A DNA stretch of 64,000 bases from UBA7803 sp041395905 (lineage in GTDB: Bacteria; Pseudomonadota; Gammaproteobacteria; Pseudomonadales; Azotimanducaceae). Where the stretch lies: assembly GCA_041395905.1 (NCBI GenBank), contig JAWKZP010000015.1, positions 79,800 to 143,799 on the forward strand, in the 5' to 3' direction. A program made the position numbers and the translations under genes. The notes under the pieces were generated by a model that was given only the letters and a program-made list of their open reading frames with translations, did not search any database and had not been told where the DNA came from. The first letter of the stretch is position 1; every line of letters starts with the position of its first letter. Of this stretch, positions 1 to 9,067 are shown piece by piece.

Positions 1-835
1 GCTCGCCCGCGTGGCCGCCGGTCTCCACCGGCGTGTCGTCGCGGTTGCCCCACTCGCCCCAGGAGCCGTGATAGGCGCGGATGTCCATGCCGAGCAGACG
101 CCCTACGAGATAGGAAAGGCCGGAACGATGGTGTGACTGGCAATGGGTGATCACGCGCTTGTCCGCATCGATTCCGTTGCGCGCCAGCAATGCCGGCAGG
201 TCTTCGCGCAGGCGCTGCTGGCGGGCAGCATCCTTGAGCGCCAGCCAGTCCAGGTGGCGCGCCCCCGGAACGTGCCCGGCGCGACGCGAGCCGGAGCGCA
301 GGCCGAGGAACTCTGCGCCGGAGCGCACGTCCCAGATGATCTGCCCGGGATCGCCGATGGCGCTCAGCACGTCCTCCAGCTCCGCGATGGGCCCGGTGTC
401 GATCTCGAGGTGCACGGTGGTGCCGGCAGGGGCTTGCGCTGCACCCGAGACCAGCGGCAGGCCCTCATCGTGCCAGGCGTGGATACCACCATCCAGATAC
501 GACCAGCGATCGTGGCCGATGACGTCCAGGGTCCACAGGAACCGGCCCGCCCAGCCACCGCCCTCGTCGTCGTAGGCGACGACGTGGCGGTCCGCGCTGT
601 AGCCCAGGCGCGCAAACAGCGCTTCCAGCCGGGCCAGGGACGGCAACCGGCCGGGAGCGGGCGCGCCACCGTCCACCAGCTCCCTGGGCTCCACCAGCAG
701 CGCCCCTGGCAGATGCGCCTCGAGGTAGCCGGCCGCATCGCTCACGTGCACCAGCAGCGGCCGTGGGGCGGCCGGCGGCTCCAGCAGTTCTGCCAGCTGG
801 CGCGGTGTCAGCAGTCGGGGGTTACTCCGGGTCAC
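1..835 (-). CDS. rhdA: Thiosulfate sulfurtransferase (rhodanese), RhdA-like, C-terminal end cut by window
   Basis: Rhodanese transfers the outer sulfur of thiosulfate to an acceptor such as cyanide. About 278 codons are visible and the gene runs off the left edge. An inactive N-terminal rhodanese-like domain (ending near WHDEGLP) is followed by a catalytic domain with the loop HCQSHHRSG, the cysteine-plus-double-histidine loop typical of Azotobacter RhdA. The GTG start at 835 is chosen because AGGA lies six bases upstream. It is divergent from orn, and rhdA lies near orn in Pseudomonas too. Family certain; exact physiological acceptor unknown. Confidence 0.85.
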   Translation of the reverse strand, partial: MTRSNPRLLTPRQLAELLEPPAAPRPLLVHVSDAAGYLEAHLPGALLVEPRELVDGGAPAPGRLPSLARLEALFARLGYSADRHVVAYDDEGGGWAGRFLWTLDVIGHDRWSYLDGGIHAWHDEGLPLVSGAAQAPAGTTVHLEIDTGPIAELEDVLSAIGDPGQIIWDVRSGAEFLGLRSGSRRAGHVPGARHLDWLALKDAARQQRLREDLPALLARNGIDADKRVITHCQSHHRSGLSYLVGRLLGMDIRAYHGSWGEWGNRDDTPVETGGHAGE

Positions 836-882
836 GGGTGATCCTTTTGTGAACTGGCGCGGTATGTTAGCCGAGAGCTGCT

Positions 883-910
883 TTGTTTGGTGGCCTGGTG
901 CCGGGATAAT
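883..910 (+). promoter_or_regulatory. Candidate sigma-70 promoter of orn
   Basis: TTGTTT (883-888) and GATAAT (905-910) are separated by 16 bases and lie about 38 bases before the orn start, in the gap between divergent rhdA and orn. Three of six -35 bases match consensus; the -10 is good. Seen in sequence only. Confidence 0.45.
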
Positions 911-947
911 GCGCGCCACGGGCAGCCTGCCCGGCGAGGAGATTCCA

Positions 948-1490
948 GTGTCTGCACCGCTGATTTGGATGGATCTGGAAATGACCGGTCTCGACCCGGA
1001 GCACGACCGGATCATCGAGATGGCCACCATCGTCACCGATGGCGAGCTGAATGTGATTGCGGAAGGGCCGGTGCTGGCCGTCCGGCAGCCCGAAACGCTG
1101 CTGGCCGGGATGGACGACTGGAACCAGTCCCATCACAGCGCGTCCGGGCTGCTCGATCGCGTGCGCCGCGAAGGTGTCACCGAGCGCGAGGCGGAGGCCA
1201 TGACGCTGGCGTTTCTGGAGCGCCATGTGGAGCCGAAGCGGGCGCCGCTGTGCGGCAACACCATCTGGCAGGACCGCCGTTTTCTGTCGCGCTACATGCC
1301 GGGCCTGGAAGCCTACCTGCACTACCGGATGGTCGACGTCAGCAGCATCAAGGAACTGGTGACGCGCTGGCGGCCTGAGCTCATGGGCGGTCTGGTCAAG
1401 CAGAATCAGCACACCGCGCTGGCGGACATCCGCGAATCCATCGAGGAGCTGCGCTACTACCGTCAGCACTTCATGCGGCTGGAGAGCTGA
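948..1490 (+). CDS. orn: Oligoribonuclease
   Basis: Orn is the 3'-5' exoribonuclease that finishes RNA decay by degrading di- to pentanucleotides, including pGpG from c-di-GMP turnover. The 180-residue product is the normal length. It carries the DEDDh exonuclease motifs: WMDLEMTGLDPE near residue 7 (metal-binding D/E), GNTIWQDRRFL in the middle and H-x4-D (HTALADIRES) near the end. The GTG start at 948 is preferred over upstream ATGs because GAGGAG sits six bases before it and the protein then begins just before the first motif as in E. coli. Its 3' end overlaps convergent queG by 28 bases. Confidence 0.95.
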   Translation: MSAPLIWMDLEMTGLDPEHDRIIEMATIVTDGELNVIAEGPVLAVRQPETLLAGMDDWNQSHHSASGLLDRVRREGVTEREAEAMTLAFLERHVEPKRAPLCGNTIWQDRRFLSRYMPGLEAYLHYRMVDVSSIKELVTRWRPELMGGLVKQNQHTALADIRESIEELRYYRQHFMRLES

Positions 1491-2545
1491 GCCAGCGCCC
1501 AGTCGATGTGCTCGCGCACCAGCGCCGTCGCCCCCTCACGGCGCCCGCTCAGGGCTGCCATCGCGGCAGCGTCGGGCGGGCCGTTGCCCAGCGCCACGGC
1601 GAGATTTCGCTGCCACTGCTCGTAGCTCAGGCGACGCAGCGCCGAGCCTTCGGTGCGGGCGAGAAACTCCTGCTCGCTCCAGGCAAACAGAGCGAGCAGC
1701 TCGGGCGCGTCGAGCGCATGGCGCGGGCTGAAATCCGGTTCCGTCGAATAGGCGGGCTGGCGGTTCCAGGGACAGTAGAGCTGGCAGTCGTCGCACCCGA
1801 ACACCCGGTTGCCCAGCAGCGGCCGCAGTGCCGGCGGAATCGCGCCTTTGTGCTCGATGGTCAGATAAGAGATGCAGCGTCGCGCGTCGAGCTGCCGTGG
1901 CGCGACGATGGCGCCGGTAGGGCAGACGGTCATGCAGGCCCGGCAGCTGCCGCAGTGGTCTGAGGTTTCTGGCGCATCCACGGGCAGCGGCAGGTTGGTG
2001 TAGATCTCGCCGAGCAGAAACCAGGATCCGACCTGCCGGTTCAGCAGCAGGGTGTGCTTGCCGATCCAGCCGAGCCCGGCCTTTTCGGCCAGCGCCTTTT
2101 CCAGCACGGGCGCCGAGTCGGTAAACGCCCGATAGCGGCCGGCGAGCTCCGGCGTCAGCTCGCGGGCGGCGGCGTCGATGCGAGCGGCCAGTCGGGCCAG
2201 GCGCCGGCGCAACGTCTTGTGGTAGTCGCGCCCCAGCGCGTAGCGGGCCACGTAGGCCTTGCCTGGCGCATCCAGCACCTCCAGCGGCTGAGTGCCCTCG
2301 GGCAAGCAGTTCATGCGTGCGCTGATCACGCGGCAGGTTTCCGGTTCCAGCTGGGCCGGATGCAGGCGCTTGTCGAGGTTGCGGGTCATGTAGCCCATCT
2401 CGCCATGGTGGCCCGCATCGAGCCAGGCGCGCACCCGATCCCGATAGCTGGACAGATCGGTGTCGGTGATACCCAACGCCTGAAAACCCAGCCCCTGGGC
2501 CCAGACGCGGATGTTCTGCGCCAGTTGTTGCAGTTCCTCGGTCAT
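1463..2545 (-). CDS. queG: Epoxyqueuosine reductase QueG
   Basis: QueG reduces epoxyqueuosine to queuosine in the wobble base of GUN tRNAs, using cobalamin and two [4Fe-4S] clusters. The 360-residue product has the expected cluster motifs, CGSCRACMTVCP near residue 195 and CDDCQLYCPWN near 250, the second joining cysteines of both clusters as in bacterial ferredoxins, plus a C-terminal region ending RMKC. The ATG at 2545 gives the family N-terminus (MTEELQQLAQ). It is divergent from nnr and convergent with orn. Neighbouring orn and nnr are the usual partners in Pseudomonas. Confidence 0.95.
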   Translation of the reverse strand: MTEELQQLAQNIRVWAQGLGFQALGITDTDLSSYRDRVRAWLDAGHHGEMGYMTRNLDKRLHPAQLEPETCRVISARMNCLPEGTQPLEVLDAPGKAYVARYALGRDYHKTLRRRLARLAARIDAAARELTPELAGRYRAFTDSAPVLEKALAEKAGLGWIGKHTLLLNRQVGSWFLLGEIYTNLPLPVDAPETSDHCGSCRACMTVCPTGAIVAPRQLDARRCISYLTIEHKGAIPPALRPLLGNRVFGCDDCQLYCPWNRQPAYSTEPDFSPRHALDAPELLALFAWSEQEFLARTEGSALRRLSYEQWQRNLAVALGNGPPDAAAMAALSGRREGATALVREHIDWALAQLSSRMKC

Positions 2546-2606
2546 GACGCCCTTCGTTTCCGACGACCGCCTTGAAGGTTCTCGGGGCGCGGCCGCCGCG
2601 CGCCAG

Positions 2607-2612
2607 TATAAT
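2607..2612 (+). promoter_or_regulatory. Perfect TATAAT -10 element upstream of nnr
   Basis: TATAAT at 2607-2612 lies 26 bases before the nnr GTG in otherwise very GC-rich DNA between divergent queG and nnr. No convincing -35 hexamer is found 16-18 bases upstream, so an activator may be needed. It probably starts the long nnr-tsaE-amiB-mutL transcript. Confidence 0.5.
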
Positions 2613-2638
2613 GCCGCGGTGTTGTCTGGAGGACGGCA

Positions 2639-4225
2639 GTGGACGCGCTTTACACGGCGGCGCAATGCCGCGACCTGGATCGGCTGGCGATAGAGCGCCA
2701 CGGCATCCCGGGACACGTGCTCATGGAGCGGGCCGGCCGTGCCGCGTTCCGGGCCCTGCTCGAGCGCTGGCCCGAGGCACGTTCGCTGTCGATCTGCTGC
2801 GGCAGGGGCAATAATGCGGGCGACGGCTATGTGGTGGCGGGGCTCGCGCGCCGACTCGGCCTCGACGTGCAGGTGCTCCAGGTGGGTGACGCCGGTGAGC
2901 TCACGGGCGATGCGGCCAGGGCGCGGGACCAGGCTCTGGCCGAAGGCGTCGAACCGGTCGCGGCCAGCGCCGCGCTGCGCGGCGACGTGATCGTCGACGC
3001 GCTGCTCGGTACCGGCTTTCGCGGTGAGCTGCGCCCGCCGTTCGCCGAGCTGGTGGCACGGATCAACGCCGCGCGCCTGCAGTACGACAGCGCCCCTGAC
3101 GGCCGCCACGGCGTGCTCGCCATCGACATTCCCACGGGCGTCGAGGCGGACACGGGCGCGGTGCGCGGCAGCGCCGTGCACGCCGACCTCACGGTGACTT
3201 TCATCGGCCGCAAGATCGGTCTGTACACCGGCGCCGGCGTCGCCTGCCGCGGCGAGCTGCGCTATGCGGACCTGGGCGTGCCGTCGCAGCTGTTCCGCGC
3301 CATCGCCGGCTGCCCGCTGCTGGATTTCCATGAAGTGGCCGCCGCCGCGCTGCCGCGCCGTGATGCGAACGCCTACAAGCAGGCGCTGGGCCACGTGGTG
3401 GTGGCCGGCGGCGATCACAGCATGGGCGGCGCGACGCTCATGGCTGCGGAGGCAGCGTTGCGCGTGGGCGCCGGAATGGTCAGCGTCATCACCCGGGCTG
3501 GGCACCGGCCGGCGATCCTGGCCCGGCGCCCGGAGATCATGGTGGTGGACGCCGACGACCTGGCGCAGCGCGCCGCGGTGTTCGGCCGCGCCAGCTGTCT
3601 GGTGGCGGGCCCCGGGATCGGGCGCGCGCCCTGGGGTCGGGAGCTGCTGCAGCAGGCGCTGGCACTGCAGCTACCGACAGTGCTGGATGCCGATGGGCTG
3701 TGGTGGGCGGCGGAGCTGAACCTGCCGCCGGCTGGCCGCGGGGGGGACCTGGTCATCACCCCGCACGCGGCGGAAGCTGCGCGCCTGCTCGGCATCACCA
3801 CCGCCGAGGTCGCCCACGACCGGCCGCAATGCGCGCTGCGGCTGGTCGAGCGCAGCGGCGGCATCGCGGTGCTCAAGGGCGCGGGCTCGCTGATTGCGGG
3901 GCCGGCGCCGGCGGCAGGCACCAGGGGCGGTGCCACTGCCGTCACCCCGGCGCTGCTCGGCGTGTGCGGGCACGGCAATCCGGGCATGGCTACGGCGGGC
4001 ATGGGCGACGTGCTCAGCGGCGTGATCGGCGGCCTGCTGGCGCAGGGTCTGACGGCAACCGACGCCGCGCTGCTCGGCGTCTGCCTGCACAGCTGTGCCG
4101 CCGACAAAGCGGTGCGACGCCTCGGTGAACTCAGCCTGCTCGCCACCGATTTGCTGCCGGAGATCATCGAGCTCCTGGCGGCGGCGCAGCTGGGTGCCGC
4201 GCCACGCGGCAACGCCGCGCCGTGA
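2639..4225 (+). CDS. nnr: Bifunctional NAD(P)H-hydrate epimerase / ADP-dependent NAD(P)H-hydrate dehydratase
   Basis: Nnr repairs hydrated NADH/NADPH: the N-terminal YjeF_N half (residues about 1-220) epimerises R- and S-forms, and the C-terminal ribokinase-like half dehydrates the S-form. The 528-residue length fits the fused bacterial enzyme. Visible motifs are CGRGNNAGDGYVVA and DALLGTGFRGELR in the first domain and GMATAGMGDVLSGVIGG in the nucleotide-binding C-terminal domain. The GTG start at 2639 follows GGAGG with six-base spacing. Its stop overlaps the tsaE start as GTGA, so translation is likely coupled. Confidence 0.95.
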   Translation: MDALYTAAQCRDLDRLAIERHGIPGHVLMERAGRAAFRALLERWPEARSLSICCGRGNNAGDGYVVAGLARRLGLDVQVLQVGDAGELTGDAARARDQALAEGVEPVAASAALRGDVIVDALLGTGFRGELRPPFAELVARINAARLQYDSAPDGRHGVLAIDIPTGVEADTGAVRGSAVHADLTVTFIGRKIGLYTGAGVACRGELRYADLGVPSQLFRAIAGCPLLDFHEVAAAALPRRDANAYKQALGHVVVAGGDHSMGGATLMAAEAALRVGAGMVSVITRAGHRPAILARRPEIMVVDADDLAQRAAVFGRASCLVAGPGIGRAPWGRELLQQALALQLPTVLDADGLWWAAELNLPPAGRGGDLVITPHAAEAARLLGITTAEVAHDRPQCALRLVERSGGIAVLKGAGSLIAGPAPAAGTRGGATAVTPALLGVCGHGNPGMATAGMGDVLSGVIGGLLAQGLTATDAALLGVCLHSCAADKAVRRLGELSLLATDLLPEIIELLAAAQLGAAPRGNAAP

Positions 4226-4659
4226 ACCCGGGTCTGCAGCCAGCGAGGGTTCACCTGGCCGATGCGGCGGCCACCGAAGCCTTTGGCGCCCGGCTGGCGG
4301 CGTCGCTGCCGCGGGGTGCGCTGGTGTTTCTGCACGGGGATCTGGGCGCTGGCAAGACCACCCTGGTGCGCGGCATACTGCGCGGGCTGGGCTATGACGG
4401 TTCCGTCAAGAGCCCGACCTATACGCTGCTGGAACCCTATGACCTGGATGGTCTGTCGGTGTACCACTTCGATCTGTACCGGGTAGCCGACAGTGAGGAG
4501 CTGGATTTCATAGGCATCGACGAGCTCATGGAGAGCGATGCGATCAAGCTCGTCGAGTGGCCGGAGCAGGCTGCGGACCGCCTGCCACCACCGTTACTGG
4601 AGGTCTACCTGCACGTGGAGGGTGAGGGTCGACGCCTTGAGCTCGAGATTCGCAGTTAG
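4222..4659 (+). CDS. tsaE: tRNA threonylcarbamoyladenosine biosynthesis ATPase TsaE
   Basis: TsaE is the ATPase that works with TsaB and TsaD to place threonylcarbamoyl on A37 of ANN-decoding tRNAs. The 145-residue protein has the Walker A loop GDLGAGKTTLVRG near residue 39, the SPTYTLLEPY switch segment, a YHFDLYR strand and the VEWPEQA motif conserved in this small family. The GTG start overlaps the nnr stop by four bases. Its own 3' end overlaps the proposed start of the amidase gene, continuing a chain of coupled genes. Neighbours match E. coli yjeF-yjeE-amiB-mutL-miaA-hfq-hflX. Confidence 0.95.
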   Translation: MNPGLQPARVHLADAAATEAFGARLAASLPRGALVFLHGDLGAGKTTLVRGILRGLGYDGSVKSPTYTLLEPYDLDGLSVYHFDLYRVADSEELDFIGIDELMESDAIKLVEWPEQAADRLPPPLLEVYLHVEGEGRRLELEIRS

Positions 4660-5935
4660 TCTGTTGCTGCTGTTTCTTGCGGTGCCGCTCGCGGCGCAGC
4701 AGCTTCAGGGCGTGCGCGTGGCCGAGTCGCCGGATCATACCCGGGTGGTGTTCGACACCAGCGGGCCCGCCGACTACGACCTGTTCACGCTGGCCAACCC
4801 GCCCCGGGTGGTGGTGGATCTCAAGAACCTCAGCCTGACACCGGATTTCCAGCCGCAGCTGGAGCCCAGCGGTCGGGTGCTCGGCGTGCGTGCTTCGGCC
4901 CGCGGCAGCGGCGCCCGCGTCGTGCTCGACGTTCAGGGACAGGTGTCACCCAAGGGATTCACCCTCGCTCCGCAACCGCCCTATGGTCATCGCCTGGTGG
5001 TGGATCTGTTTTCCGGACCCGCGGCGGCTGCAGCGCCGGCCACGCTGGCGGTGGTCGCCGACGAACGCCGTGACGTGGTGGTGGCCATCGACGCAGGCCA
5101 CGGCGGTAAGGACCCGGGCGCAATAGGCGTCGACCGGATTCGCGAAAAGGACGTGGTGCTCAACATTTCCCGGCGGCTCGCCGCCCAGCTTAATGCCAGC
5201 AAGGGCTATCGGGCGGTTCTGATCCGTGACGGCGACCACTACGTTCCGCTGCGGGAGCGCAGCGTCAAAGCGCGCGAGCACGGTGCCGACCTGTTCATCT
5301 CGGTGCACGCCGATGCCTTCAAAGTGCCGAACGTGGCCGGCGCGTCCGTGTTCACCCTGTCCGACCGCGGTGCTTCCAGCGAGACCGCGCGCTGGCTGGC
5401 CGAGAAGGAAAACAGCTACGACTCCATCGGCGGGGTCGACCTCGGCGCCCACGACGAGGTGGTGGCCAAGGTGCTGTGGGACATCTCCATGGATGCGAGC
5501 CGCTCGGCCAGCATCGAGGCGGGGCGCAGCGTGCTGCAGGAGCTTGGTACGGTCGCCAAGCTGCACAAGGGTCAGGTGGAGCAGGCAGGGTTCATCGTTC
5601 TCAAGTCCCCGGACGTGCCGTCGATTCTGGTGGAGACCGGATTCCTTTCCAATCCGCGCGACGCCCGCCGCCTGAACACCCGTGAGTATCAGGATCGCAT
5701 CGCCACGGCGCTGGCCGATGGCGTGCGTAGCTACATGAGCCGCTATGCGCCGCCGGGCACCCTGATCGCCTGGCAGCAGGAGCAGGGCGGGGTGCGTTAC
5801 ACTATCAAGCGCGGCGATACGCTGTCCGAAATCGCCGCGCGGCACGCCGTGAGCACCCGTCGCCTGCGCGAGGCCAACGGCCTGCACGACGACGTGATCC
5901 GCATCGGTCAGACCATTCTCATACCCGCCGGCTGA
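4622..5935 (+). CDS. amiB: N-acetylmuramoyl-L-alanine amidase AmiB with AMIN and LysM domains
   Basis: AmiB cleaves the amide bond between MurNAc and the stem peptide in the periplasm so daughter cells separate. A signal peptide (hydrophobic SLLLLFLAVPLAA then AQQ) precedes an AMIN domain that targets the septum, a zinc Amidase_3 domain (AIDAGHGGKDPG, ISVHADAF, VETGFLSN ligand and catalytic segments) and a C-terminal LysM repeat (YTIKRGDTLSEIAARH). The start is uncertain: GTG at 4622 gives a slightly longer leader, while TTG at 4637 has GAGG nine bases upstream and an equally good signal peptide. Either overlaps tsaE. Symbol taken from position before mutL. Confidence 0.9.
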   Translation: MRVDALSSRFAVSLLLLFLAVPLAAQQLQGVRVAESPDHTRVVFDTSGPADYDLFTLANPPRVVVDLKNLSLTPDFQPQLEPSGRVLGVRASARGSGARVVLDVQGQVSPKGFTLAPQPPYGHRLVVDLFSGPAAAAAPATLAVVADERRDVVVAIDAGHGGKDPGAIGVDRIREKDVVLNISRRLAAQLNASKGYRAVLIRDGDHYVPLRERSVKAREHGADLFISVHADAFKVPNVAGASVFTLSDRGASSETARWLAEKENSYDSIGGVDLGAHDEVVAKVLWDISMDASRSASIEAGRSVLQELGTVAKLHKGQVEQAGFIVLKSPDVPSILVETGFLSNPRDARRLNTREYQDRIATALADGVRSYMSRYAPPGTLIAWQQEQGGVRYTIKRGDTLSEIAARHAVSTRRLREANGLHDDVIRIGQTILIPAG

Positions 5936-5956
5936 GCGGGCGGGATTGCAGGTTCC

Positions 5957-7759
5957 ATGATTCCGCGTATCCACGAGCTGGGAAGCTACGTTTCCAACCA
6001 GATCGCCGCTGGCGAGGTGGTGGAGCGTCCCGCGTCGCTGGTCAAGGAGCTGCTGGAGAACAGCCTCGATGCGGGCGCGCGCAGTATCGAGGTGGTGACC
6101 GAGCAGGGCGGGGTCAAGCGCGTGCTGGTGCGCGACGACGGTTGCGGCATCCACGCAGACGACCTGCGTCTGGCCGTCAGCCGGCACGCAACCAGCAAGA
6201 TCCGTGACGCGGAGGACCTGCTCGGCATCGCCAGCCTCGGCTTCCGTGGCGAGGCGCTGGCGAGCATGGCGTCGGTAGCCCGACTGCGCATCACCTCGCG
6301 CCCGGCCGCGGCAGAGAGCGCCTTCAGCCTGGTGGTGGAGGGTGGTGAAGAGCTGGCGTTCGGCCCGGCTGCGCACCCGCCCGGCAGCACGGTGGAGATC
6401 CAGGATCTGTTCTACAACACGCCCGCGCGGCGCAAGTTTCTCAAGACCGAGCGCACCGAGCAGGCGCAGATCGATCAGGTGGTCAGGCGCCTTTCGCTGG
6501 CGCATTTCGACGTCGGCTTCGAGCTGCGCCATGGCGCCGGCAAGGCCACGCTGCGGCTGCCGGCGGGGCGCCCGGAAGGGCGCCTGTCGCGGGTGCTGTC
6601 CGAGGAGTTCGTGAGCCGCTCGGTGACGCTGGACGAGACACGCGAGCCGCTGCGGCTGCGCGGTTGGGTCGCGCTGCCGACGCTGTCGCGCAGCCAGCCG
6701 GACCAGCAGTACTTCTTCGTCAACGGCCGGGTGGTGCGCGACAAGCTGGTGGCGCATGCCATTCGGCAGGCCTACCGCGACGTGCTGTTTCACGGGCGCC
6801 ACCCGGTGTTCGTGCTGTACCTGGAGGTGCCGCCGGAGGCAGTGGACGTGAACGTGCACCCCACCAAGCACGAGGTGCGCTTTCGTGACGCGCGGGCCGT
6901 GCACGATTTCATTTTCGGGACCCTCAACCGGGCGCTGCGGGCCGTGCGGCCCGATTCGGTGGCGCCGCCGCGCCTGCCGCAAGCCGGGCGCCCCGCTGCC
7001 GGCTCGCCCCCGGGCGCGGCGCACCCGCCAGGCGCGGCGCCCGTGACCTACCAGGCCCGCCTCGACTGGGCGCGCGAGGCCGAGCAGGCCAGACCGGGCA
7101 GCTTTGCCCAGGCGGTGGCGGAAGCCCGTGCGGCCGCGCCGCCAGCGCTGCAGCCGGTGCCCGACGCGAGCGACGTTCCGCCGCTCGGCTACGCGCTCGG
7201 GCAGCTGCATGGTGTCTACATCCTGGCCCAGAATGCCGACGGGCTGGTGGTGGTGGACATGCACGCGGCGCACGAGCGCATCACCTACGAACGCCTGAAG
7301 GCGCAGCTCGGCAGGCATGCCATGGCAACCCAGCAGCTGCTGGTGCCGCTGGTGCTGGACGTCAGCGAGCCTGAAGCGGAGCTGGTGGAGACTCTGGCGC
7401 GGGAACTTGCCGAGCTCGGCCTCGCGGTGGATCGCAGCGGCCTGCAAAGCGTCACCGTGCGCGCGGTGCCGGCGCTGCTGGCCACCGGCAACGTCGCCCA
7501 ACTGCTGCGCGACGTGCTCGCCGACTGTCTCGAGTACGGCAGCAGCGAGCGTGTCCACGATCGCCGCGACGAACTGCTGGCCACCATGGCCTGCCATGGC
7601 TCCGTGCGCGCCAATCGCGTGCTCACGCTGGCGGAAATGAATGCGCTGCTGCGGGACATGGAGGCCACCGAGAACGCGGGCCAGTGCAATCACGGCCGGC
7701 CCACGTTCTTCGTGCAGACCATGGACGATTTCGACCTCAGGTTCCTGCGCGGGCAGTAG
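5957..7759 (+). CDS. mutL: DNA mismatch repair protein MutL (endonuclease-type)
   Basis: MutL links MutS mismatch recognition to strand removal. The 600-residue protein has a GHKL ATPase N-terminus (NSLDAGA, DDGCGIH, GFRGEAL, NTPARRKFLK), a transducer domain ending near TKHEVRF, a proline-rich linker and a C-terminal dimer domain. The C-terminus contains DMHAAHERITYE, matching the D-Q-H-A-x2-E-x4-E nickase motif with Met for Gln, plus ACHGSVRAN and CNHGRPT. These are the marks of MutL proteins that cut DNA themselves in species lacking MutH. Nicking is inferred, not shown. Lies 21 bases after amiB, 7 before miaA. Confidence 0.95.
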   Translation: MIPRIHELGSYVSNQIAAGEVVERPASLVKELLENSLDAGARSIEVVTEQGGVKRVLVRDDGCGIHADDLRLAVSRHATSKIRDAEDLLGIASLGFRGEALASMASVARLRITSRPAAAESAFSLVVEGGEELAFGPAAHPPGSTVEIQDLFYNTPARRKFLKTERTEQAQIDQVVRRLSLAHFDVGFELRHGAGKATLRLPAGRPEGRLSRVLSEEFVSRSVTLDETREPLRLRGWVALPTLSRSQPDQQYFFVNGRVVRDKLVAHAIRQAYRDVLFHGRHPVFVLYLEVPPEAVDVNVHPTKHEVRFRDARAVHDFIFGTLNRALRAVRPDSVAPPRLPQAGRPAAGSPPGAAHPPGAAPVTYQARLDWAREAEQARPGSFAQAVAEARAAAPPALQPVPDASDVPPLGYALGQLHGVYILAQNADGLVVVDMHAAHERITYERLKAQLGRHAMATQQLLVPLVLDVSEPEAELVETLARELAELGLAVDRSGLQSVTVRAVPALLATGNVAQLLRDVLADCLEYGSSERVHDRRDELLATMACHGSVRANRVLTLAEMNALLRDMEATENAGQCNHGRPTFFVQTMDDFDLRFLRGQ

Positions 7760-7766
7760 CCCGATC

Positions 7767-8738
7767 GTGGCTGAGTTCCCGCATGCCAAGCCGAACGTGC
7801 GCAACATAGTCGTCGTCACCGGGCCCACCGCCAGCGGCAAGACCGAGGTCGCCCTGAACCTCGCCAGGCAGCTGCCGGTGGACCTGATCAGCATGGATTC
7901 CGCCATGGTGTACCGTGGCATGGACATCGGCACTGCCAAACCCGACCGCGCGCTGTTGCGCGAATTCCCGCACGCGCTCGTGGACATCTGCGATCCGGCG
8001 GATGCCTACTCCGTGGCCCAGTTCGTGGCCGATGCGGACGCGGCCGTGCGCCGCGCCTTCGAGCGCGGTCGCCTGCCGGTGCTGGTGGGCGGGACCATGC
8101 TGTACCTGCGGGCGTTCCGTGAAGGGCTGGCGGATCTGCCGCCGGCCGACCCAGCGGTGCGCGAGTCCGTCCGCCAGGCCGCCCGCGCGCGCGGGTGGGA
8201 TGCGCTGCACCAGGAGCTCCAGCAGGTGGACCCGGAGGCGGCGCGCGGGATTCACCCCAACAACCCGCAGCGGCTGGGGCGCGCGCTGGAGGTGTACCGG
8301 CAGACCGGGCGCCCGATCTCCCGGTGGTGGCGCGAGCAGCAGGACGTGTCGGTGGGGCGGCGGCTCGGCGCGCGGCTGCTGGAATTTGCCATCGTGCCCG
8401 CGCAGCGTCCGATGCTGCACGAGCGCATTGCAGAGCGCTTCGACGGGATGCTGGCGCGGGGTTTCATCGCCGAAGTCGACGCCCTGCGCCGGCGGGGGGA
8501 TCTGTCCCCGGAGCTGCCCAGCATGCGCTCGGTCGGGTATCGGCAGGCGTGGCAGCACCTGGAGGGGCACTTCGATCGTGCCGAGCTGCGCCAGCGGGCG
8601 CTGGCGGCCACCCGGCAGCTGGCGAAACGGCAGCTCACCTGGTTGCGCGCCTGGCCCGGGATCCGGCGCTTCGAGCCTGGTGATCCGGCGCTTCTGGCGG
8701 CGCGCATACGCGAGCTGGGTCGGCTTGAAATATGCTGA
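7767..8738 (+). CDS. miaA: tRNA dimethylallyltransferase MiaA
   Basis: MiaA adds a dimethylallyl group to A37 of tRNAs reading codons that begin with U. The 323-residue protein has the P-loop GPTASGKTEVAL near residue 15, DSAMVYRGMDIGTAKP, the LVGGTMLYLRAF segment and RAxEVYRQTGRPIS-like substrate region, ending with the KRQLTWLRAW tRNA-contact motif. GTG at 7767, seven bases after the mutL stop, gives the family N-terminus; a second in-frame GTG at 7797 would leave too little before the P-loop. hfq follows 66 bases later, as in most gammaproteobacteria, where hfq promoters often lie inside miaA. Confidence 0.95.
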   Translation: MAEFPHAKPNVRNIVVVTGPTASGKTEVALNLARQLPVDLISMDSAMVYRGMDIGTAKPDRALLREFPHALVDICDPADAYSVAQFVADADAAVRRAFERGRLPVLVGGTMLYLRAFREGLADLPPADPAVRESVRQAARARGWDALHQELQQVDPEAARGIHPNNPQRLGRALEVYRQTGRPISRWWREQQDVSVGRRLGARLLEFAIVPAQRPMLHERIAERFDGMLARGFIAEVDALRRRGDLSPELPSMRSVGYRQAWQHLEGHFDRAELRQRALAATRQLAKRQLTWLRAWPGIRRFEPGDPALLAARIRELGRLEIC

Positions 8739-8804
8739 GGGTGTCTCCAACATAGGTCGGCACAACCAGAACAGCAGAATGCTGCCCAATCCGAGGAGAC
8801 GGCC

Positions 8805-9056
8805 ATGTCGAAAGGGCACTCACTACAAGACCCTTATCTGAATACCCTGCGCAAGGAGCGCGTTCCGGTATCCATCTACCTGGTCAATGGCATCAAGCTC
8901 CAGGGGCAGATCGAGTCGTTCGATCAGTTCGTCGTGCTGTTGCGGAACTCCGTGAGCCAGATGGTCTACAAGCATGCCATCTCGACCGTCGTTCCATCGC
9001 GAAACGTCAAGCTGTCGCAACCCGCACCGGCGGAAGGCGAGGCGGACGATAATTAG
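8805..9056 (+). CDS. hfq: RNA chaperone Hfq
   Basis: Hfq is the hexameric Sm-like protein that pairs small RNAs with mRNAs. The 83-residue product has Sm1 (QDPYLNTLRKERVPVSIYLVNGIKLQGQ, here noted by its ends only) and Sm2 with YKHAISTVVPSR, both carrying the residues that bind U-rich RNA on the proximal face. The C-terminal tail is short and acidic (EGEADDN), shorter than the E. coli tail. The ATG follows GGAG at about nine bases. It lies between miaA and hflX, with an 86-base gap to hflX that can fold. Confidence 0.97.
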   Translation: MSKGHSLQDPYLNTLRKERVPVSIYLVNGIKLQGQIESFDQFVVLLRNSVSQMVYKHAISTVVPSRNVKLSQPAPAEGEADDN

Positions 9057-9067
9057 CAGTGCGCTTG

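Noticed and set aside
4946..7987. Very long minus-strand open frame (about 1013 codons) opposite amiB and mutL
   Set aside because: The plus-strand genes are unmistakable; the antisense frame is His/Arg/Gln-rich and is a by-product of GC-rich codon usage.
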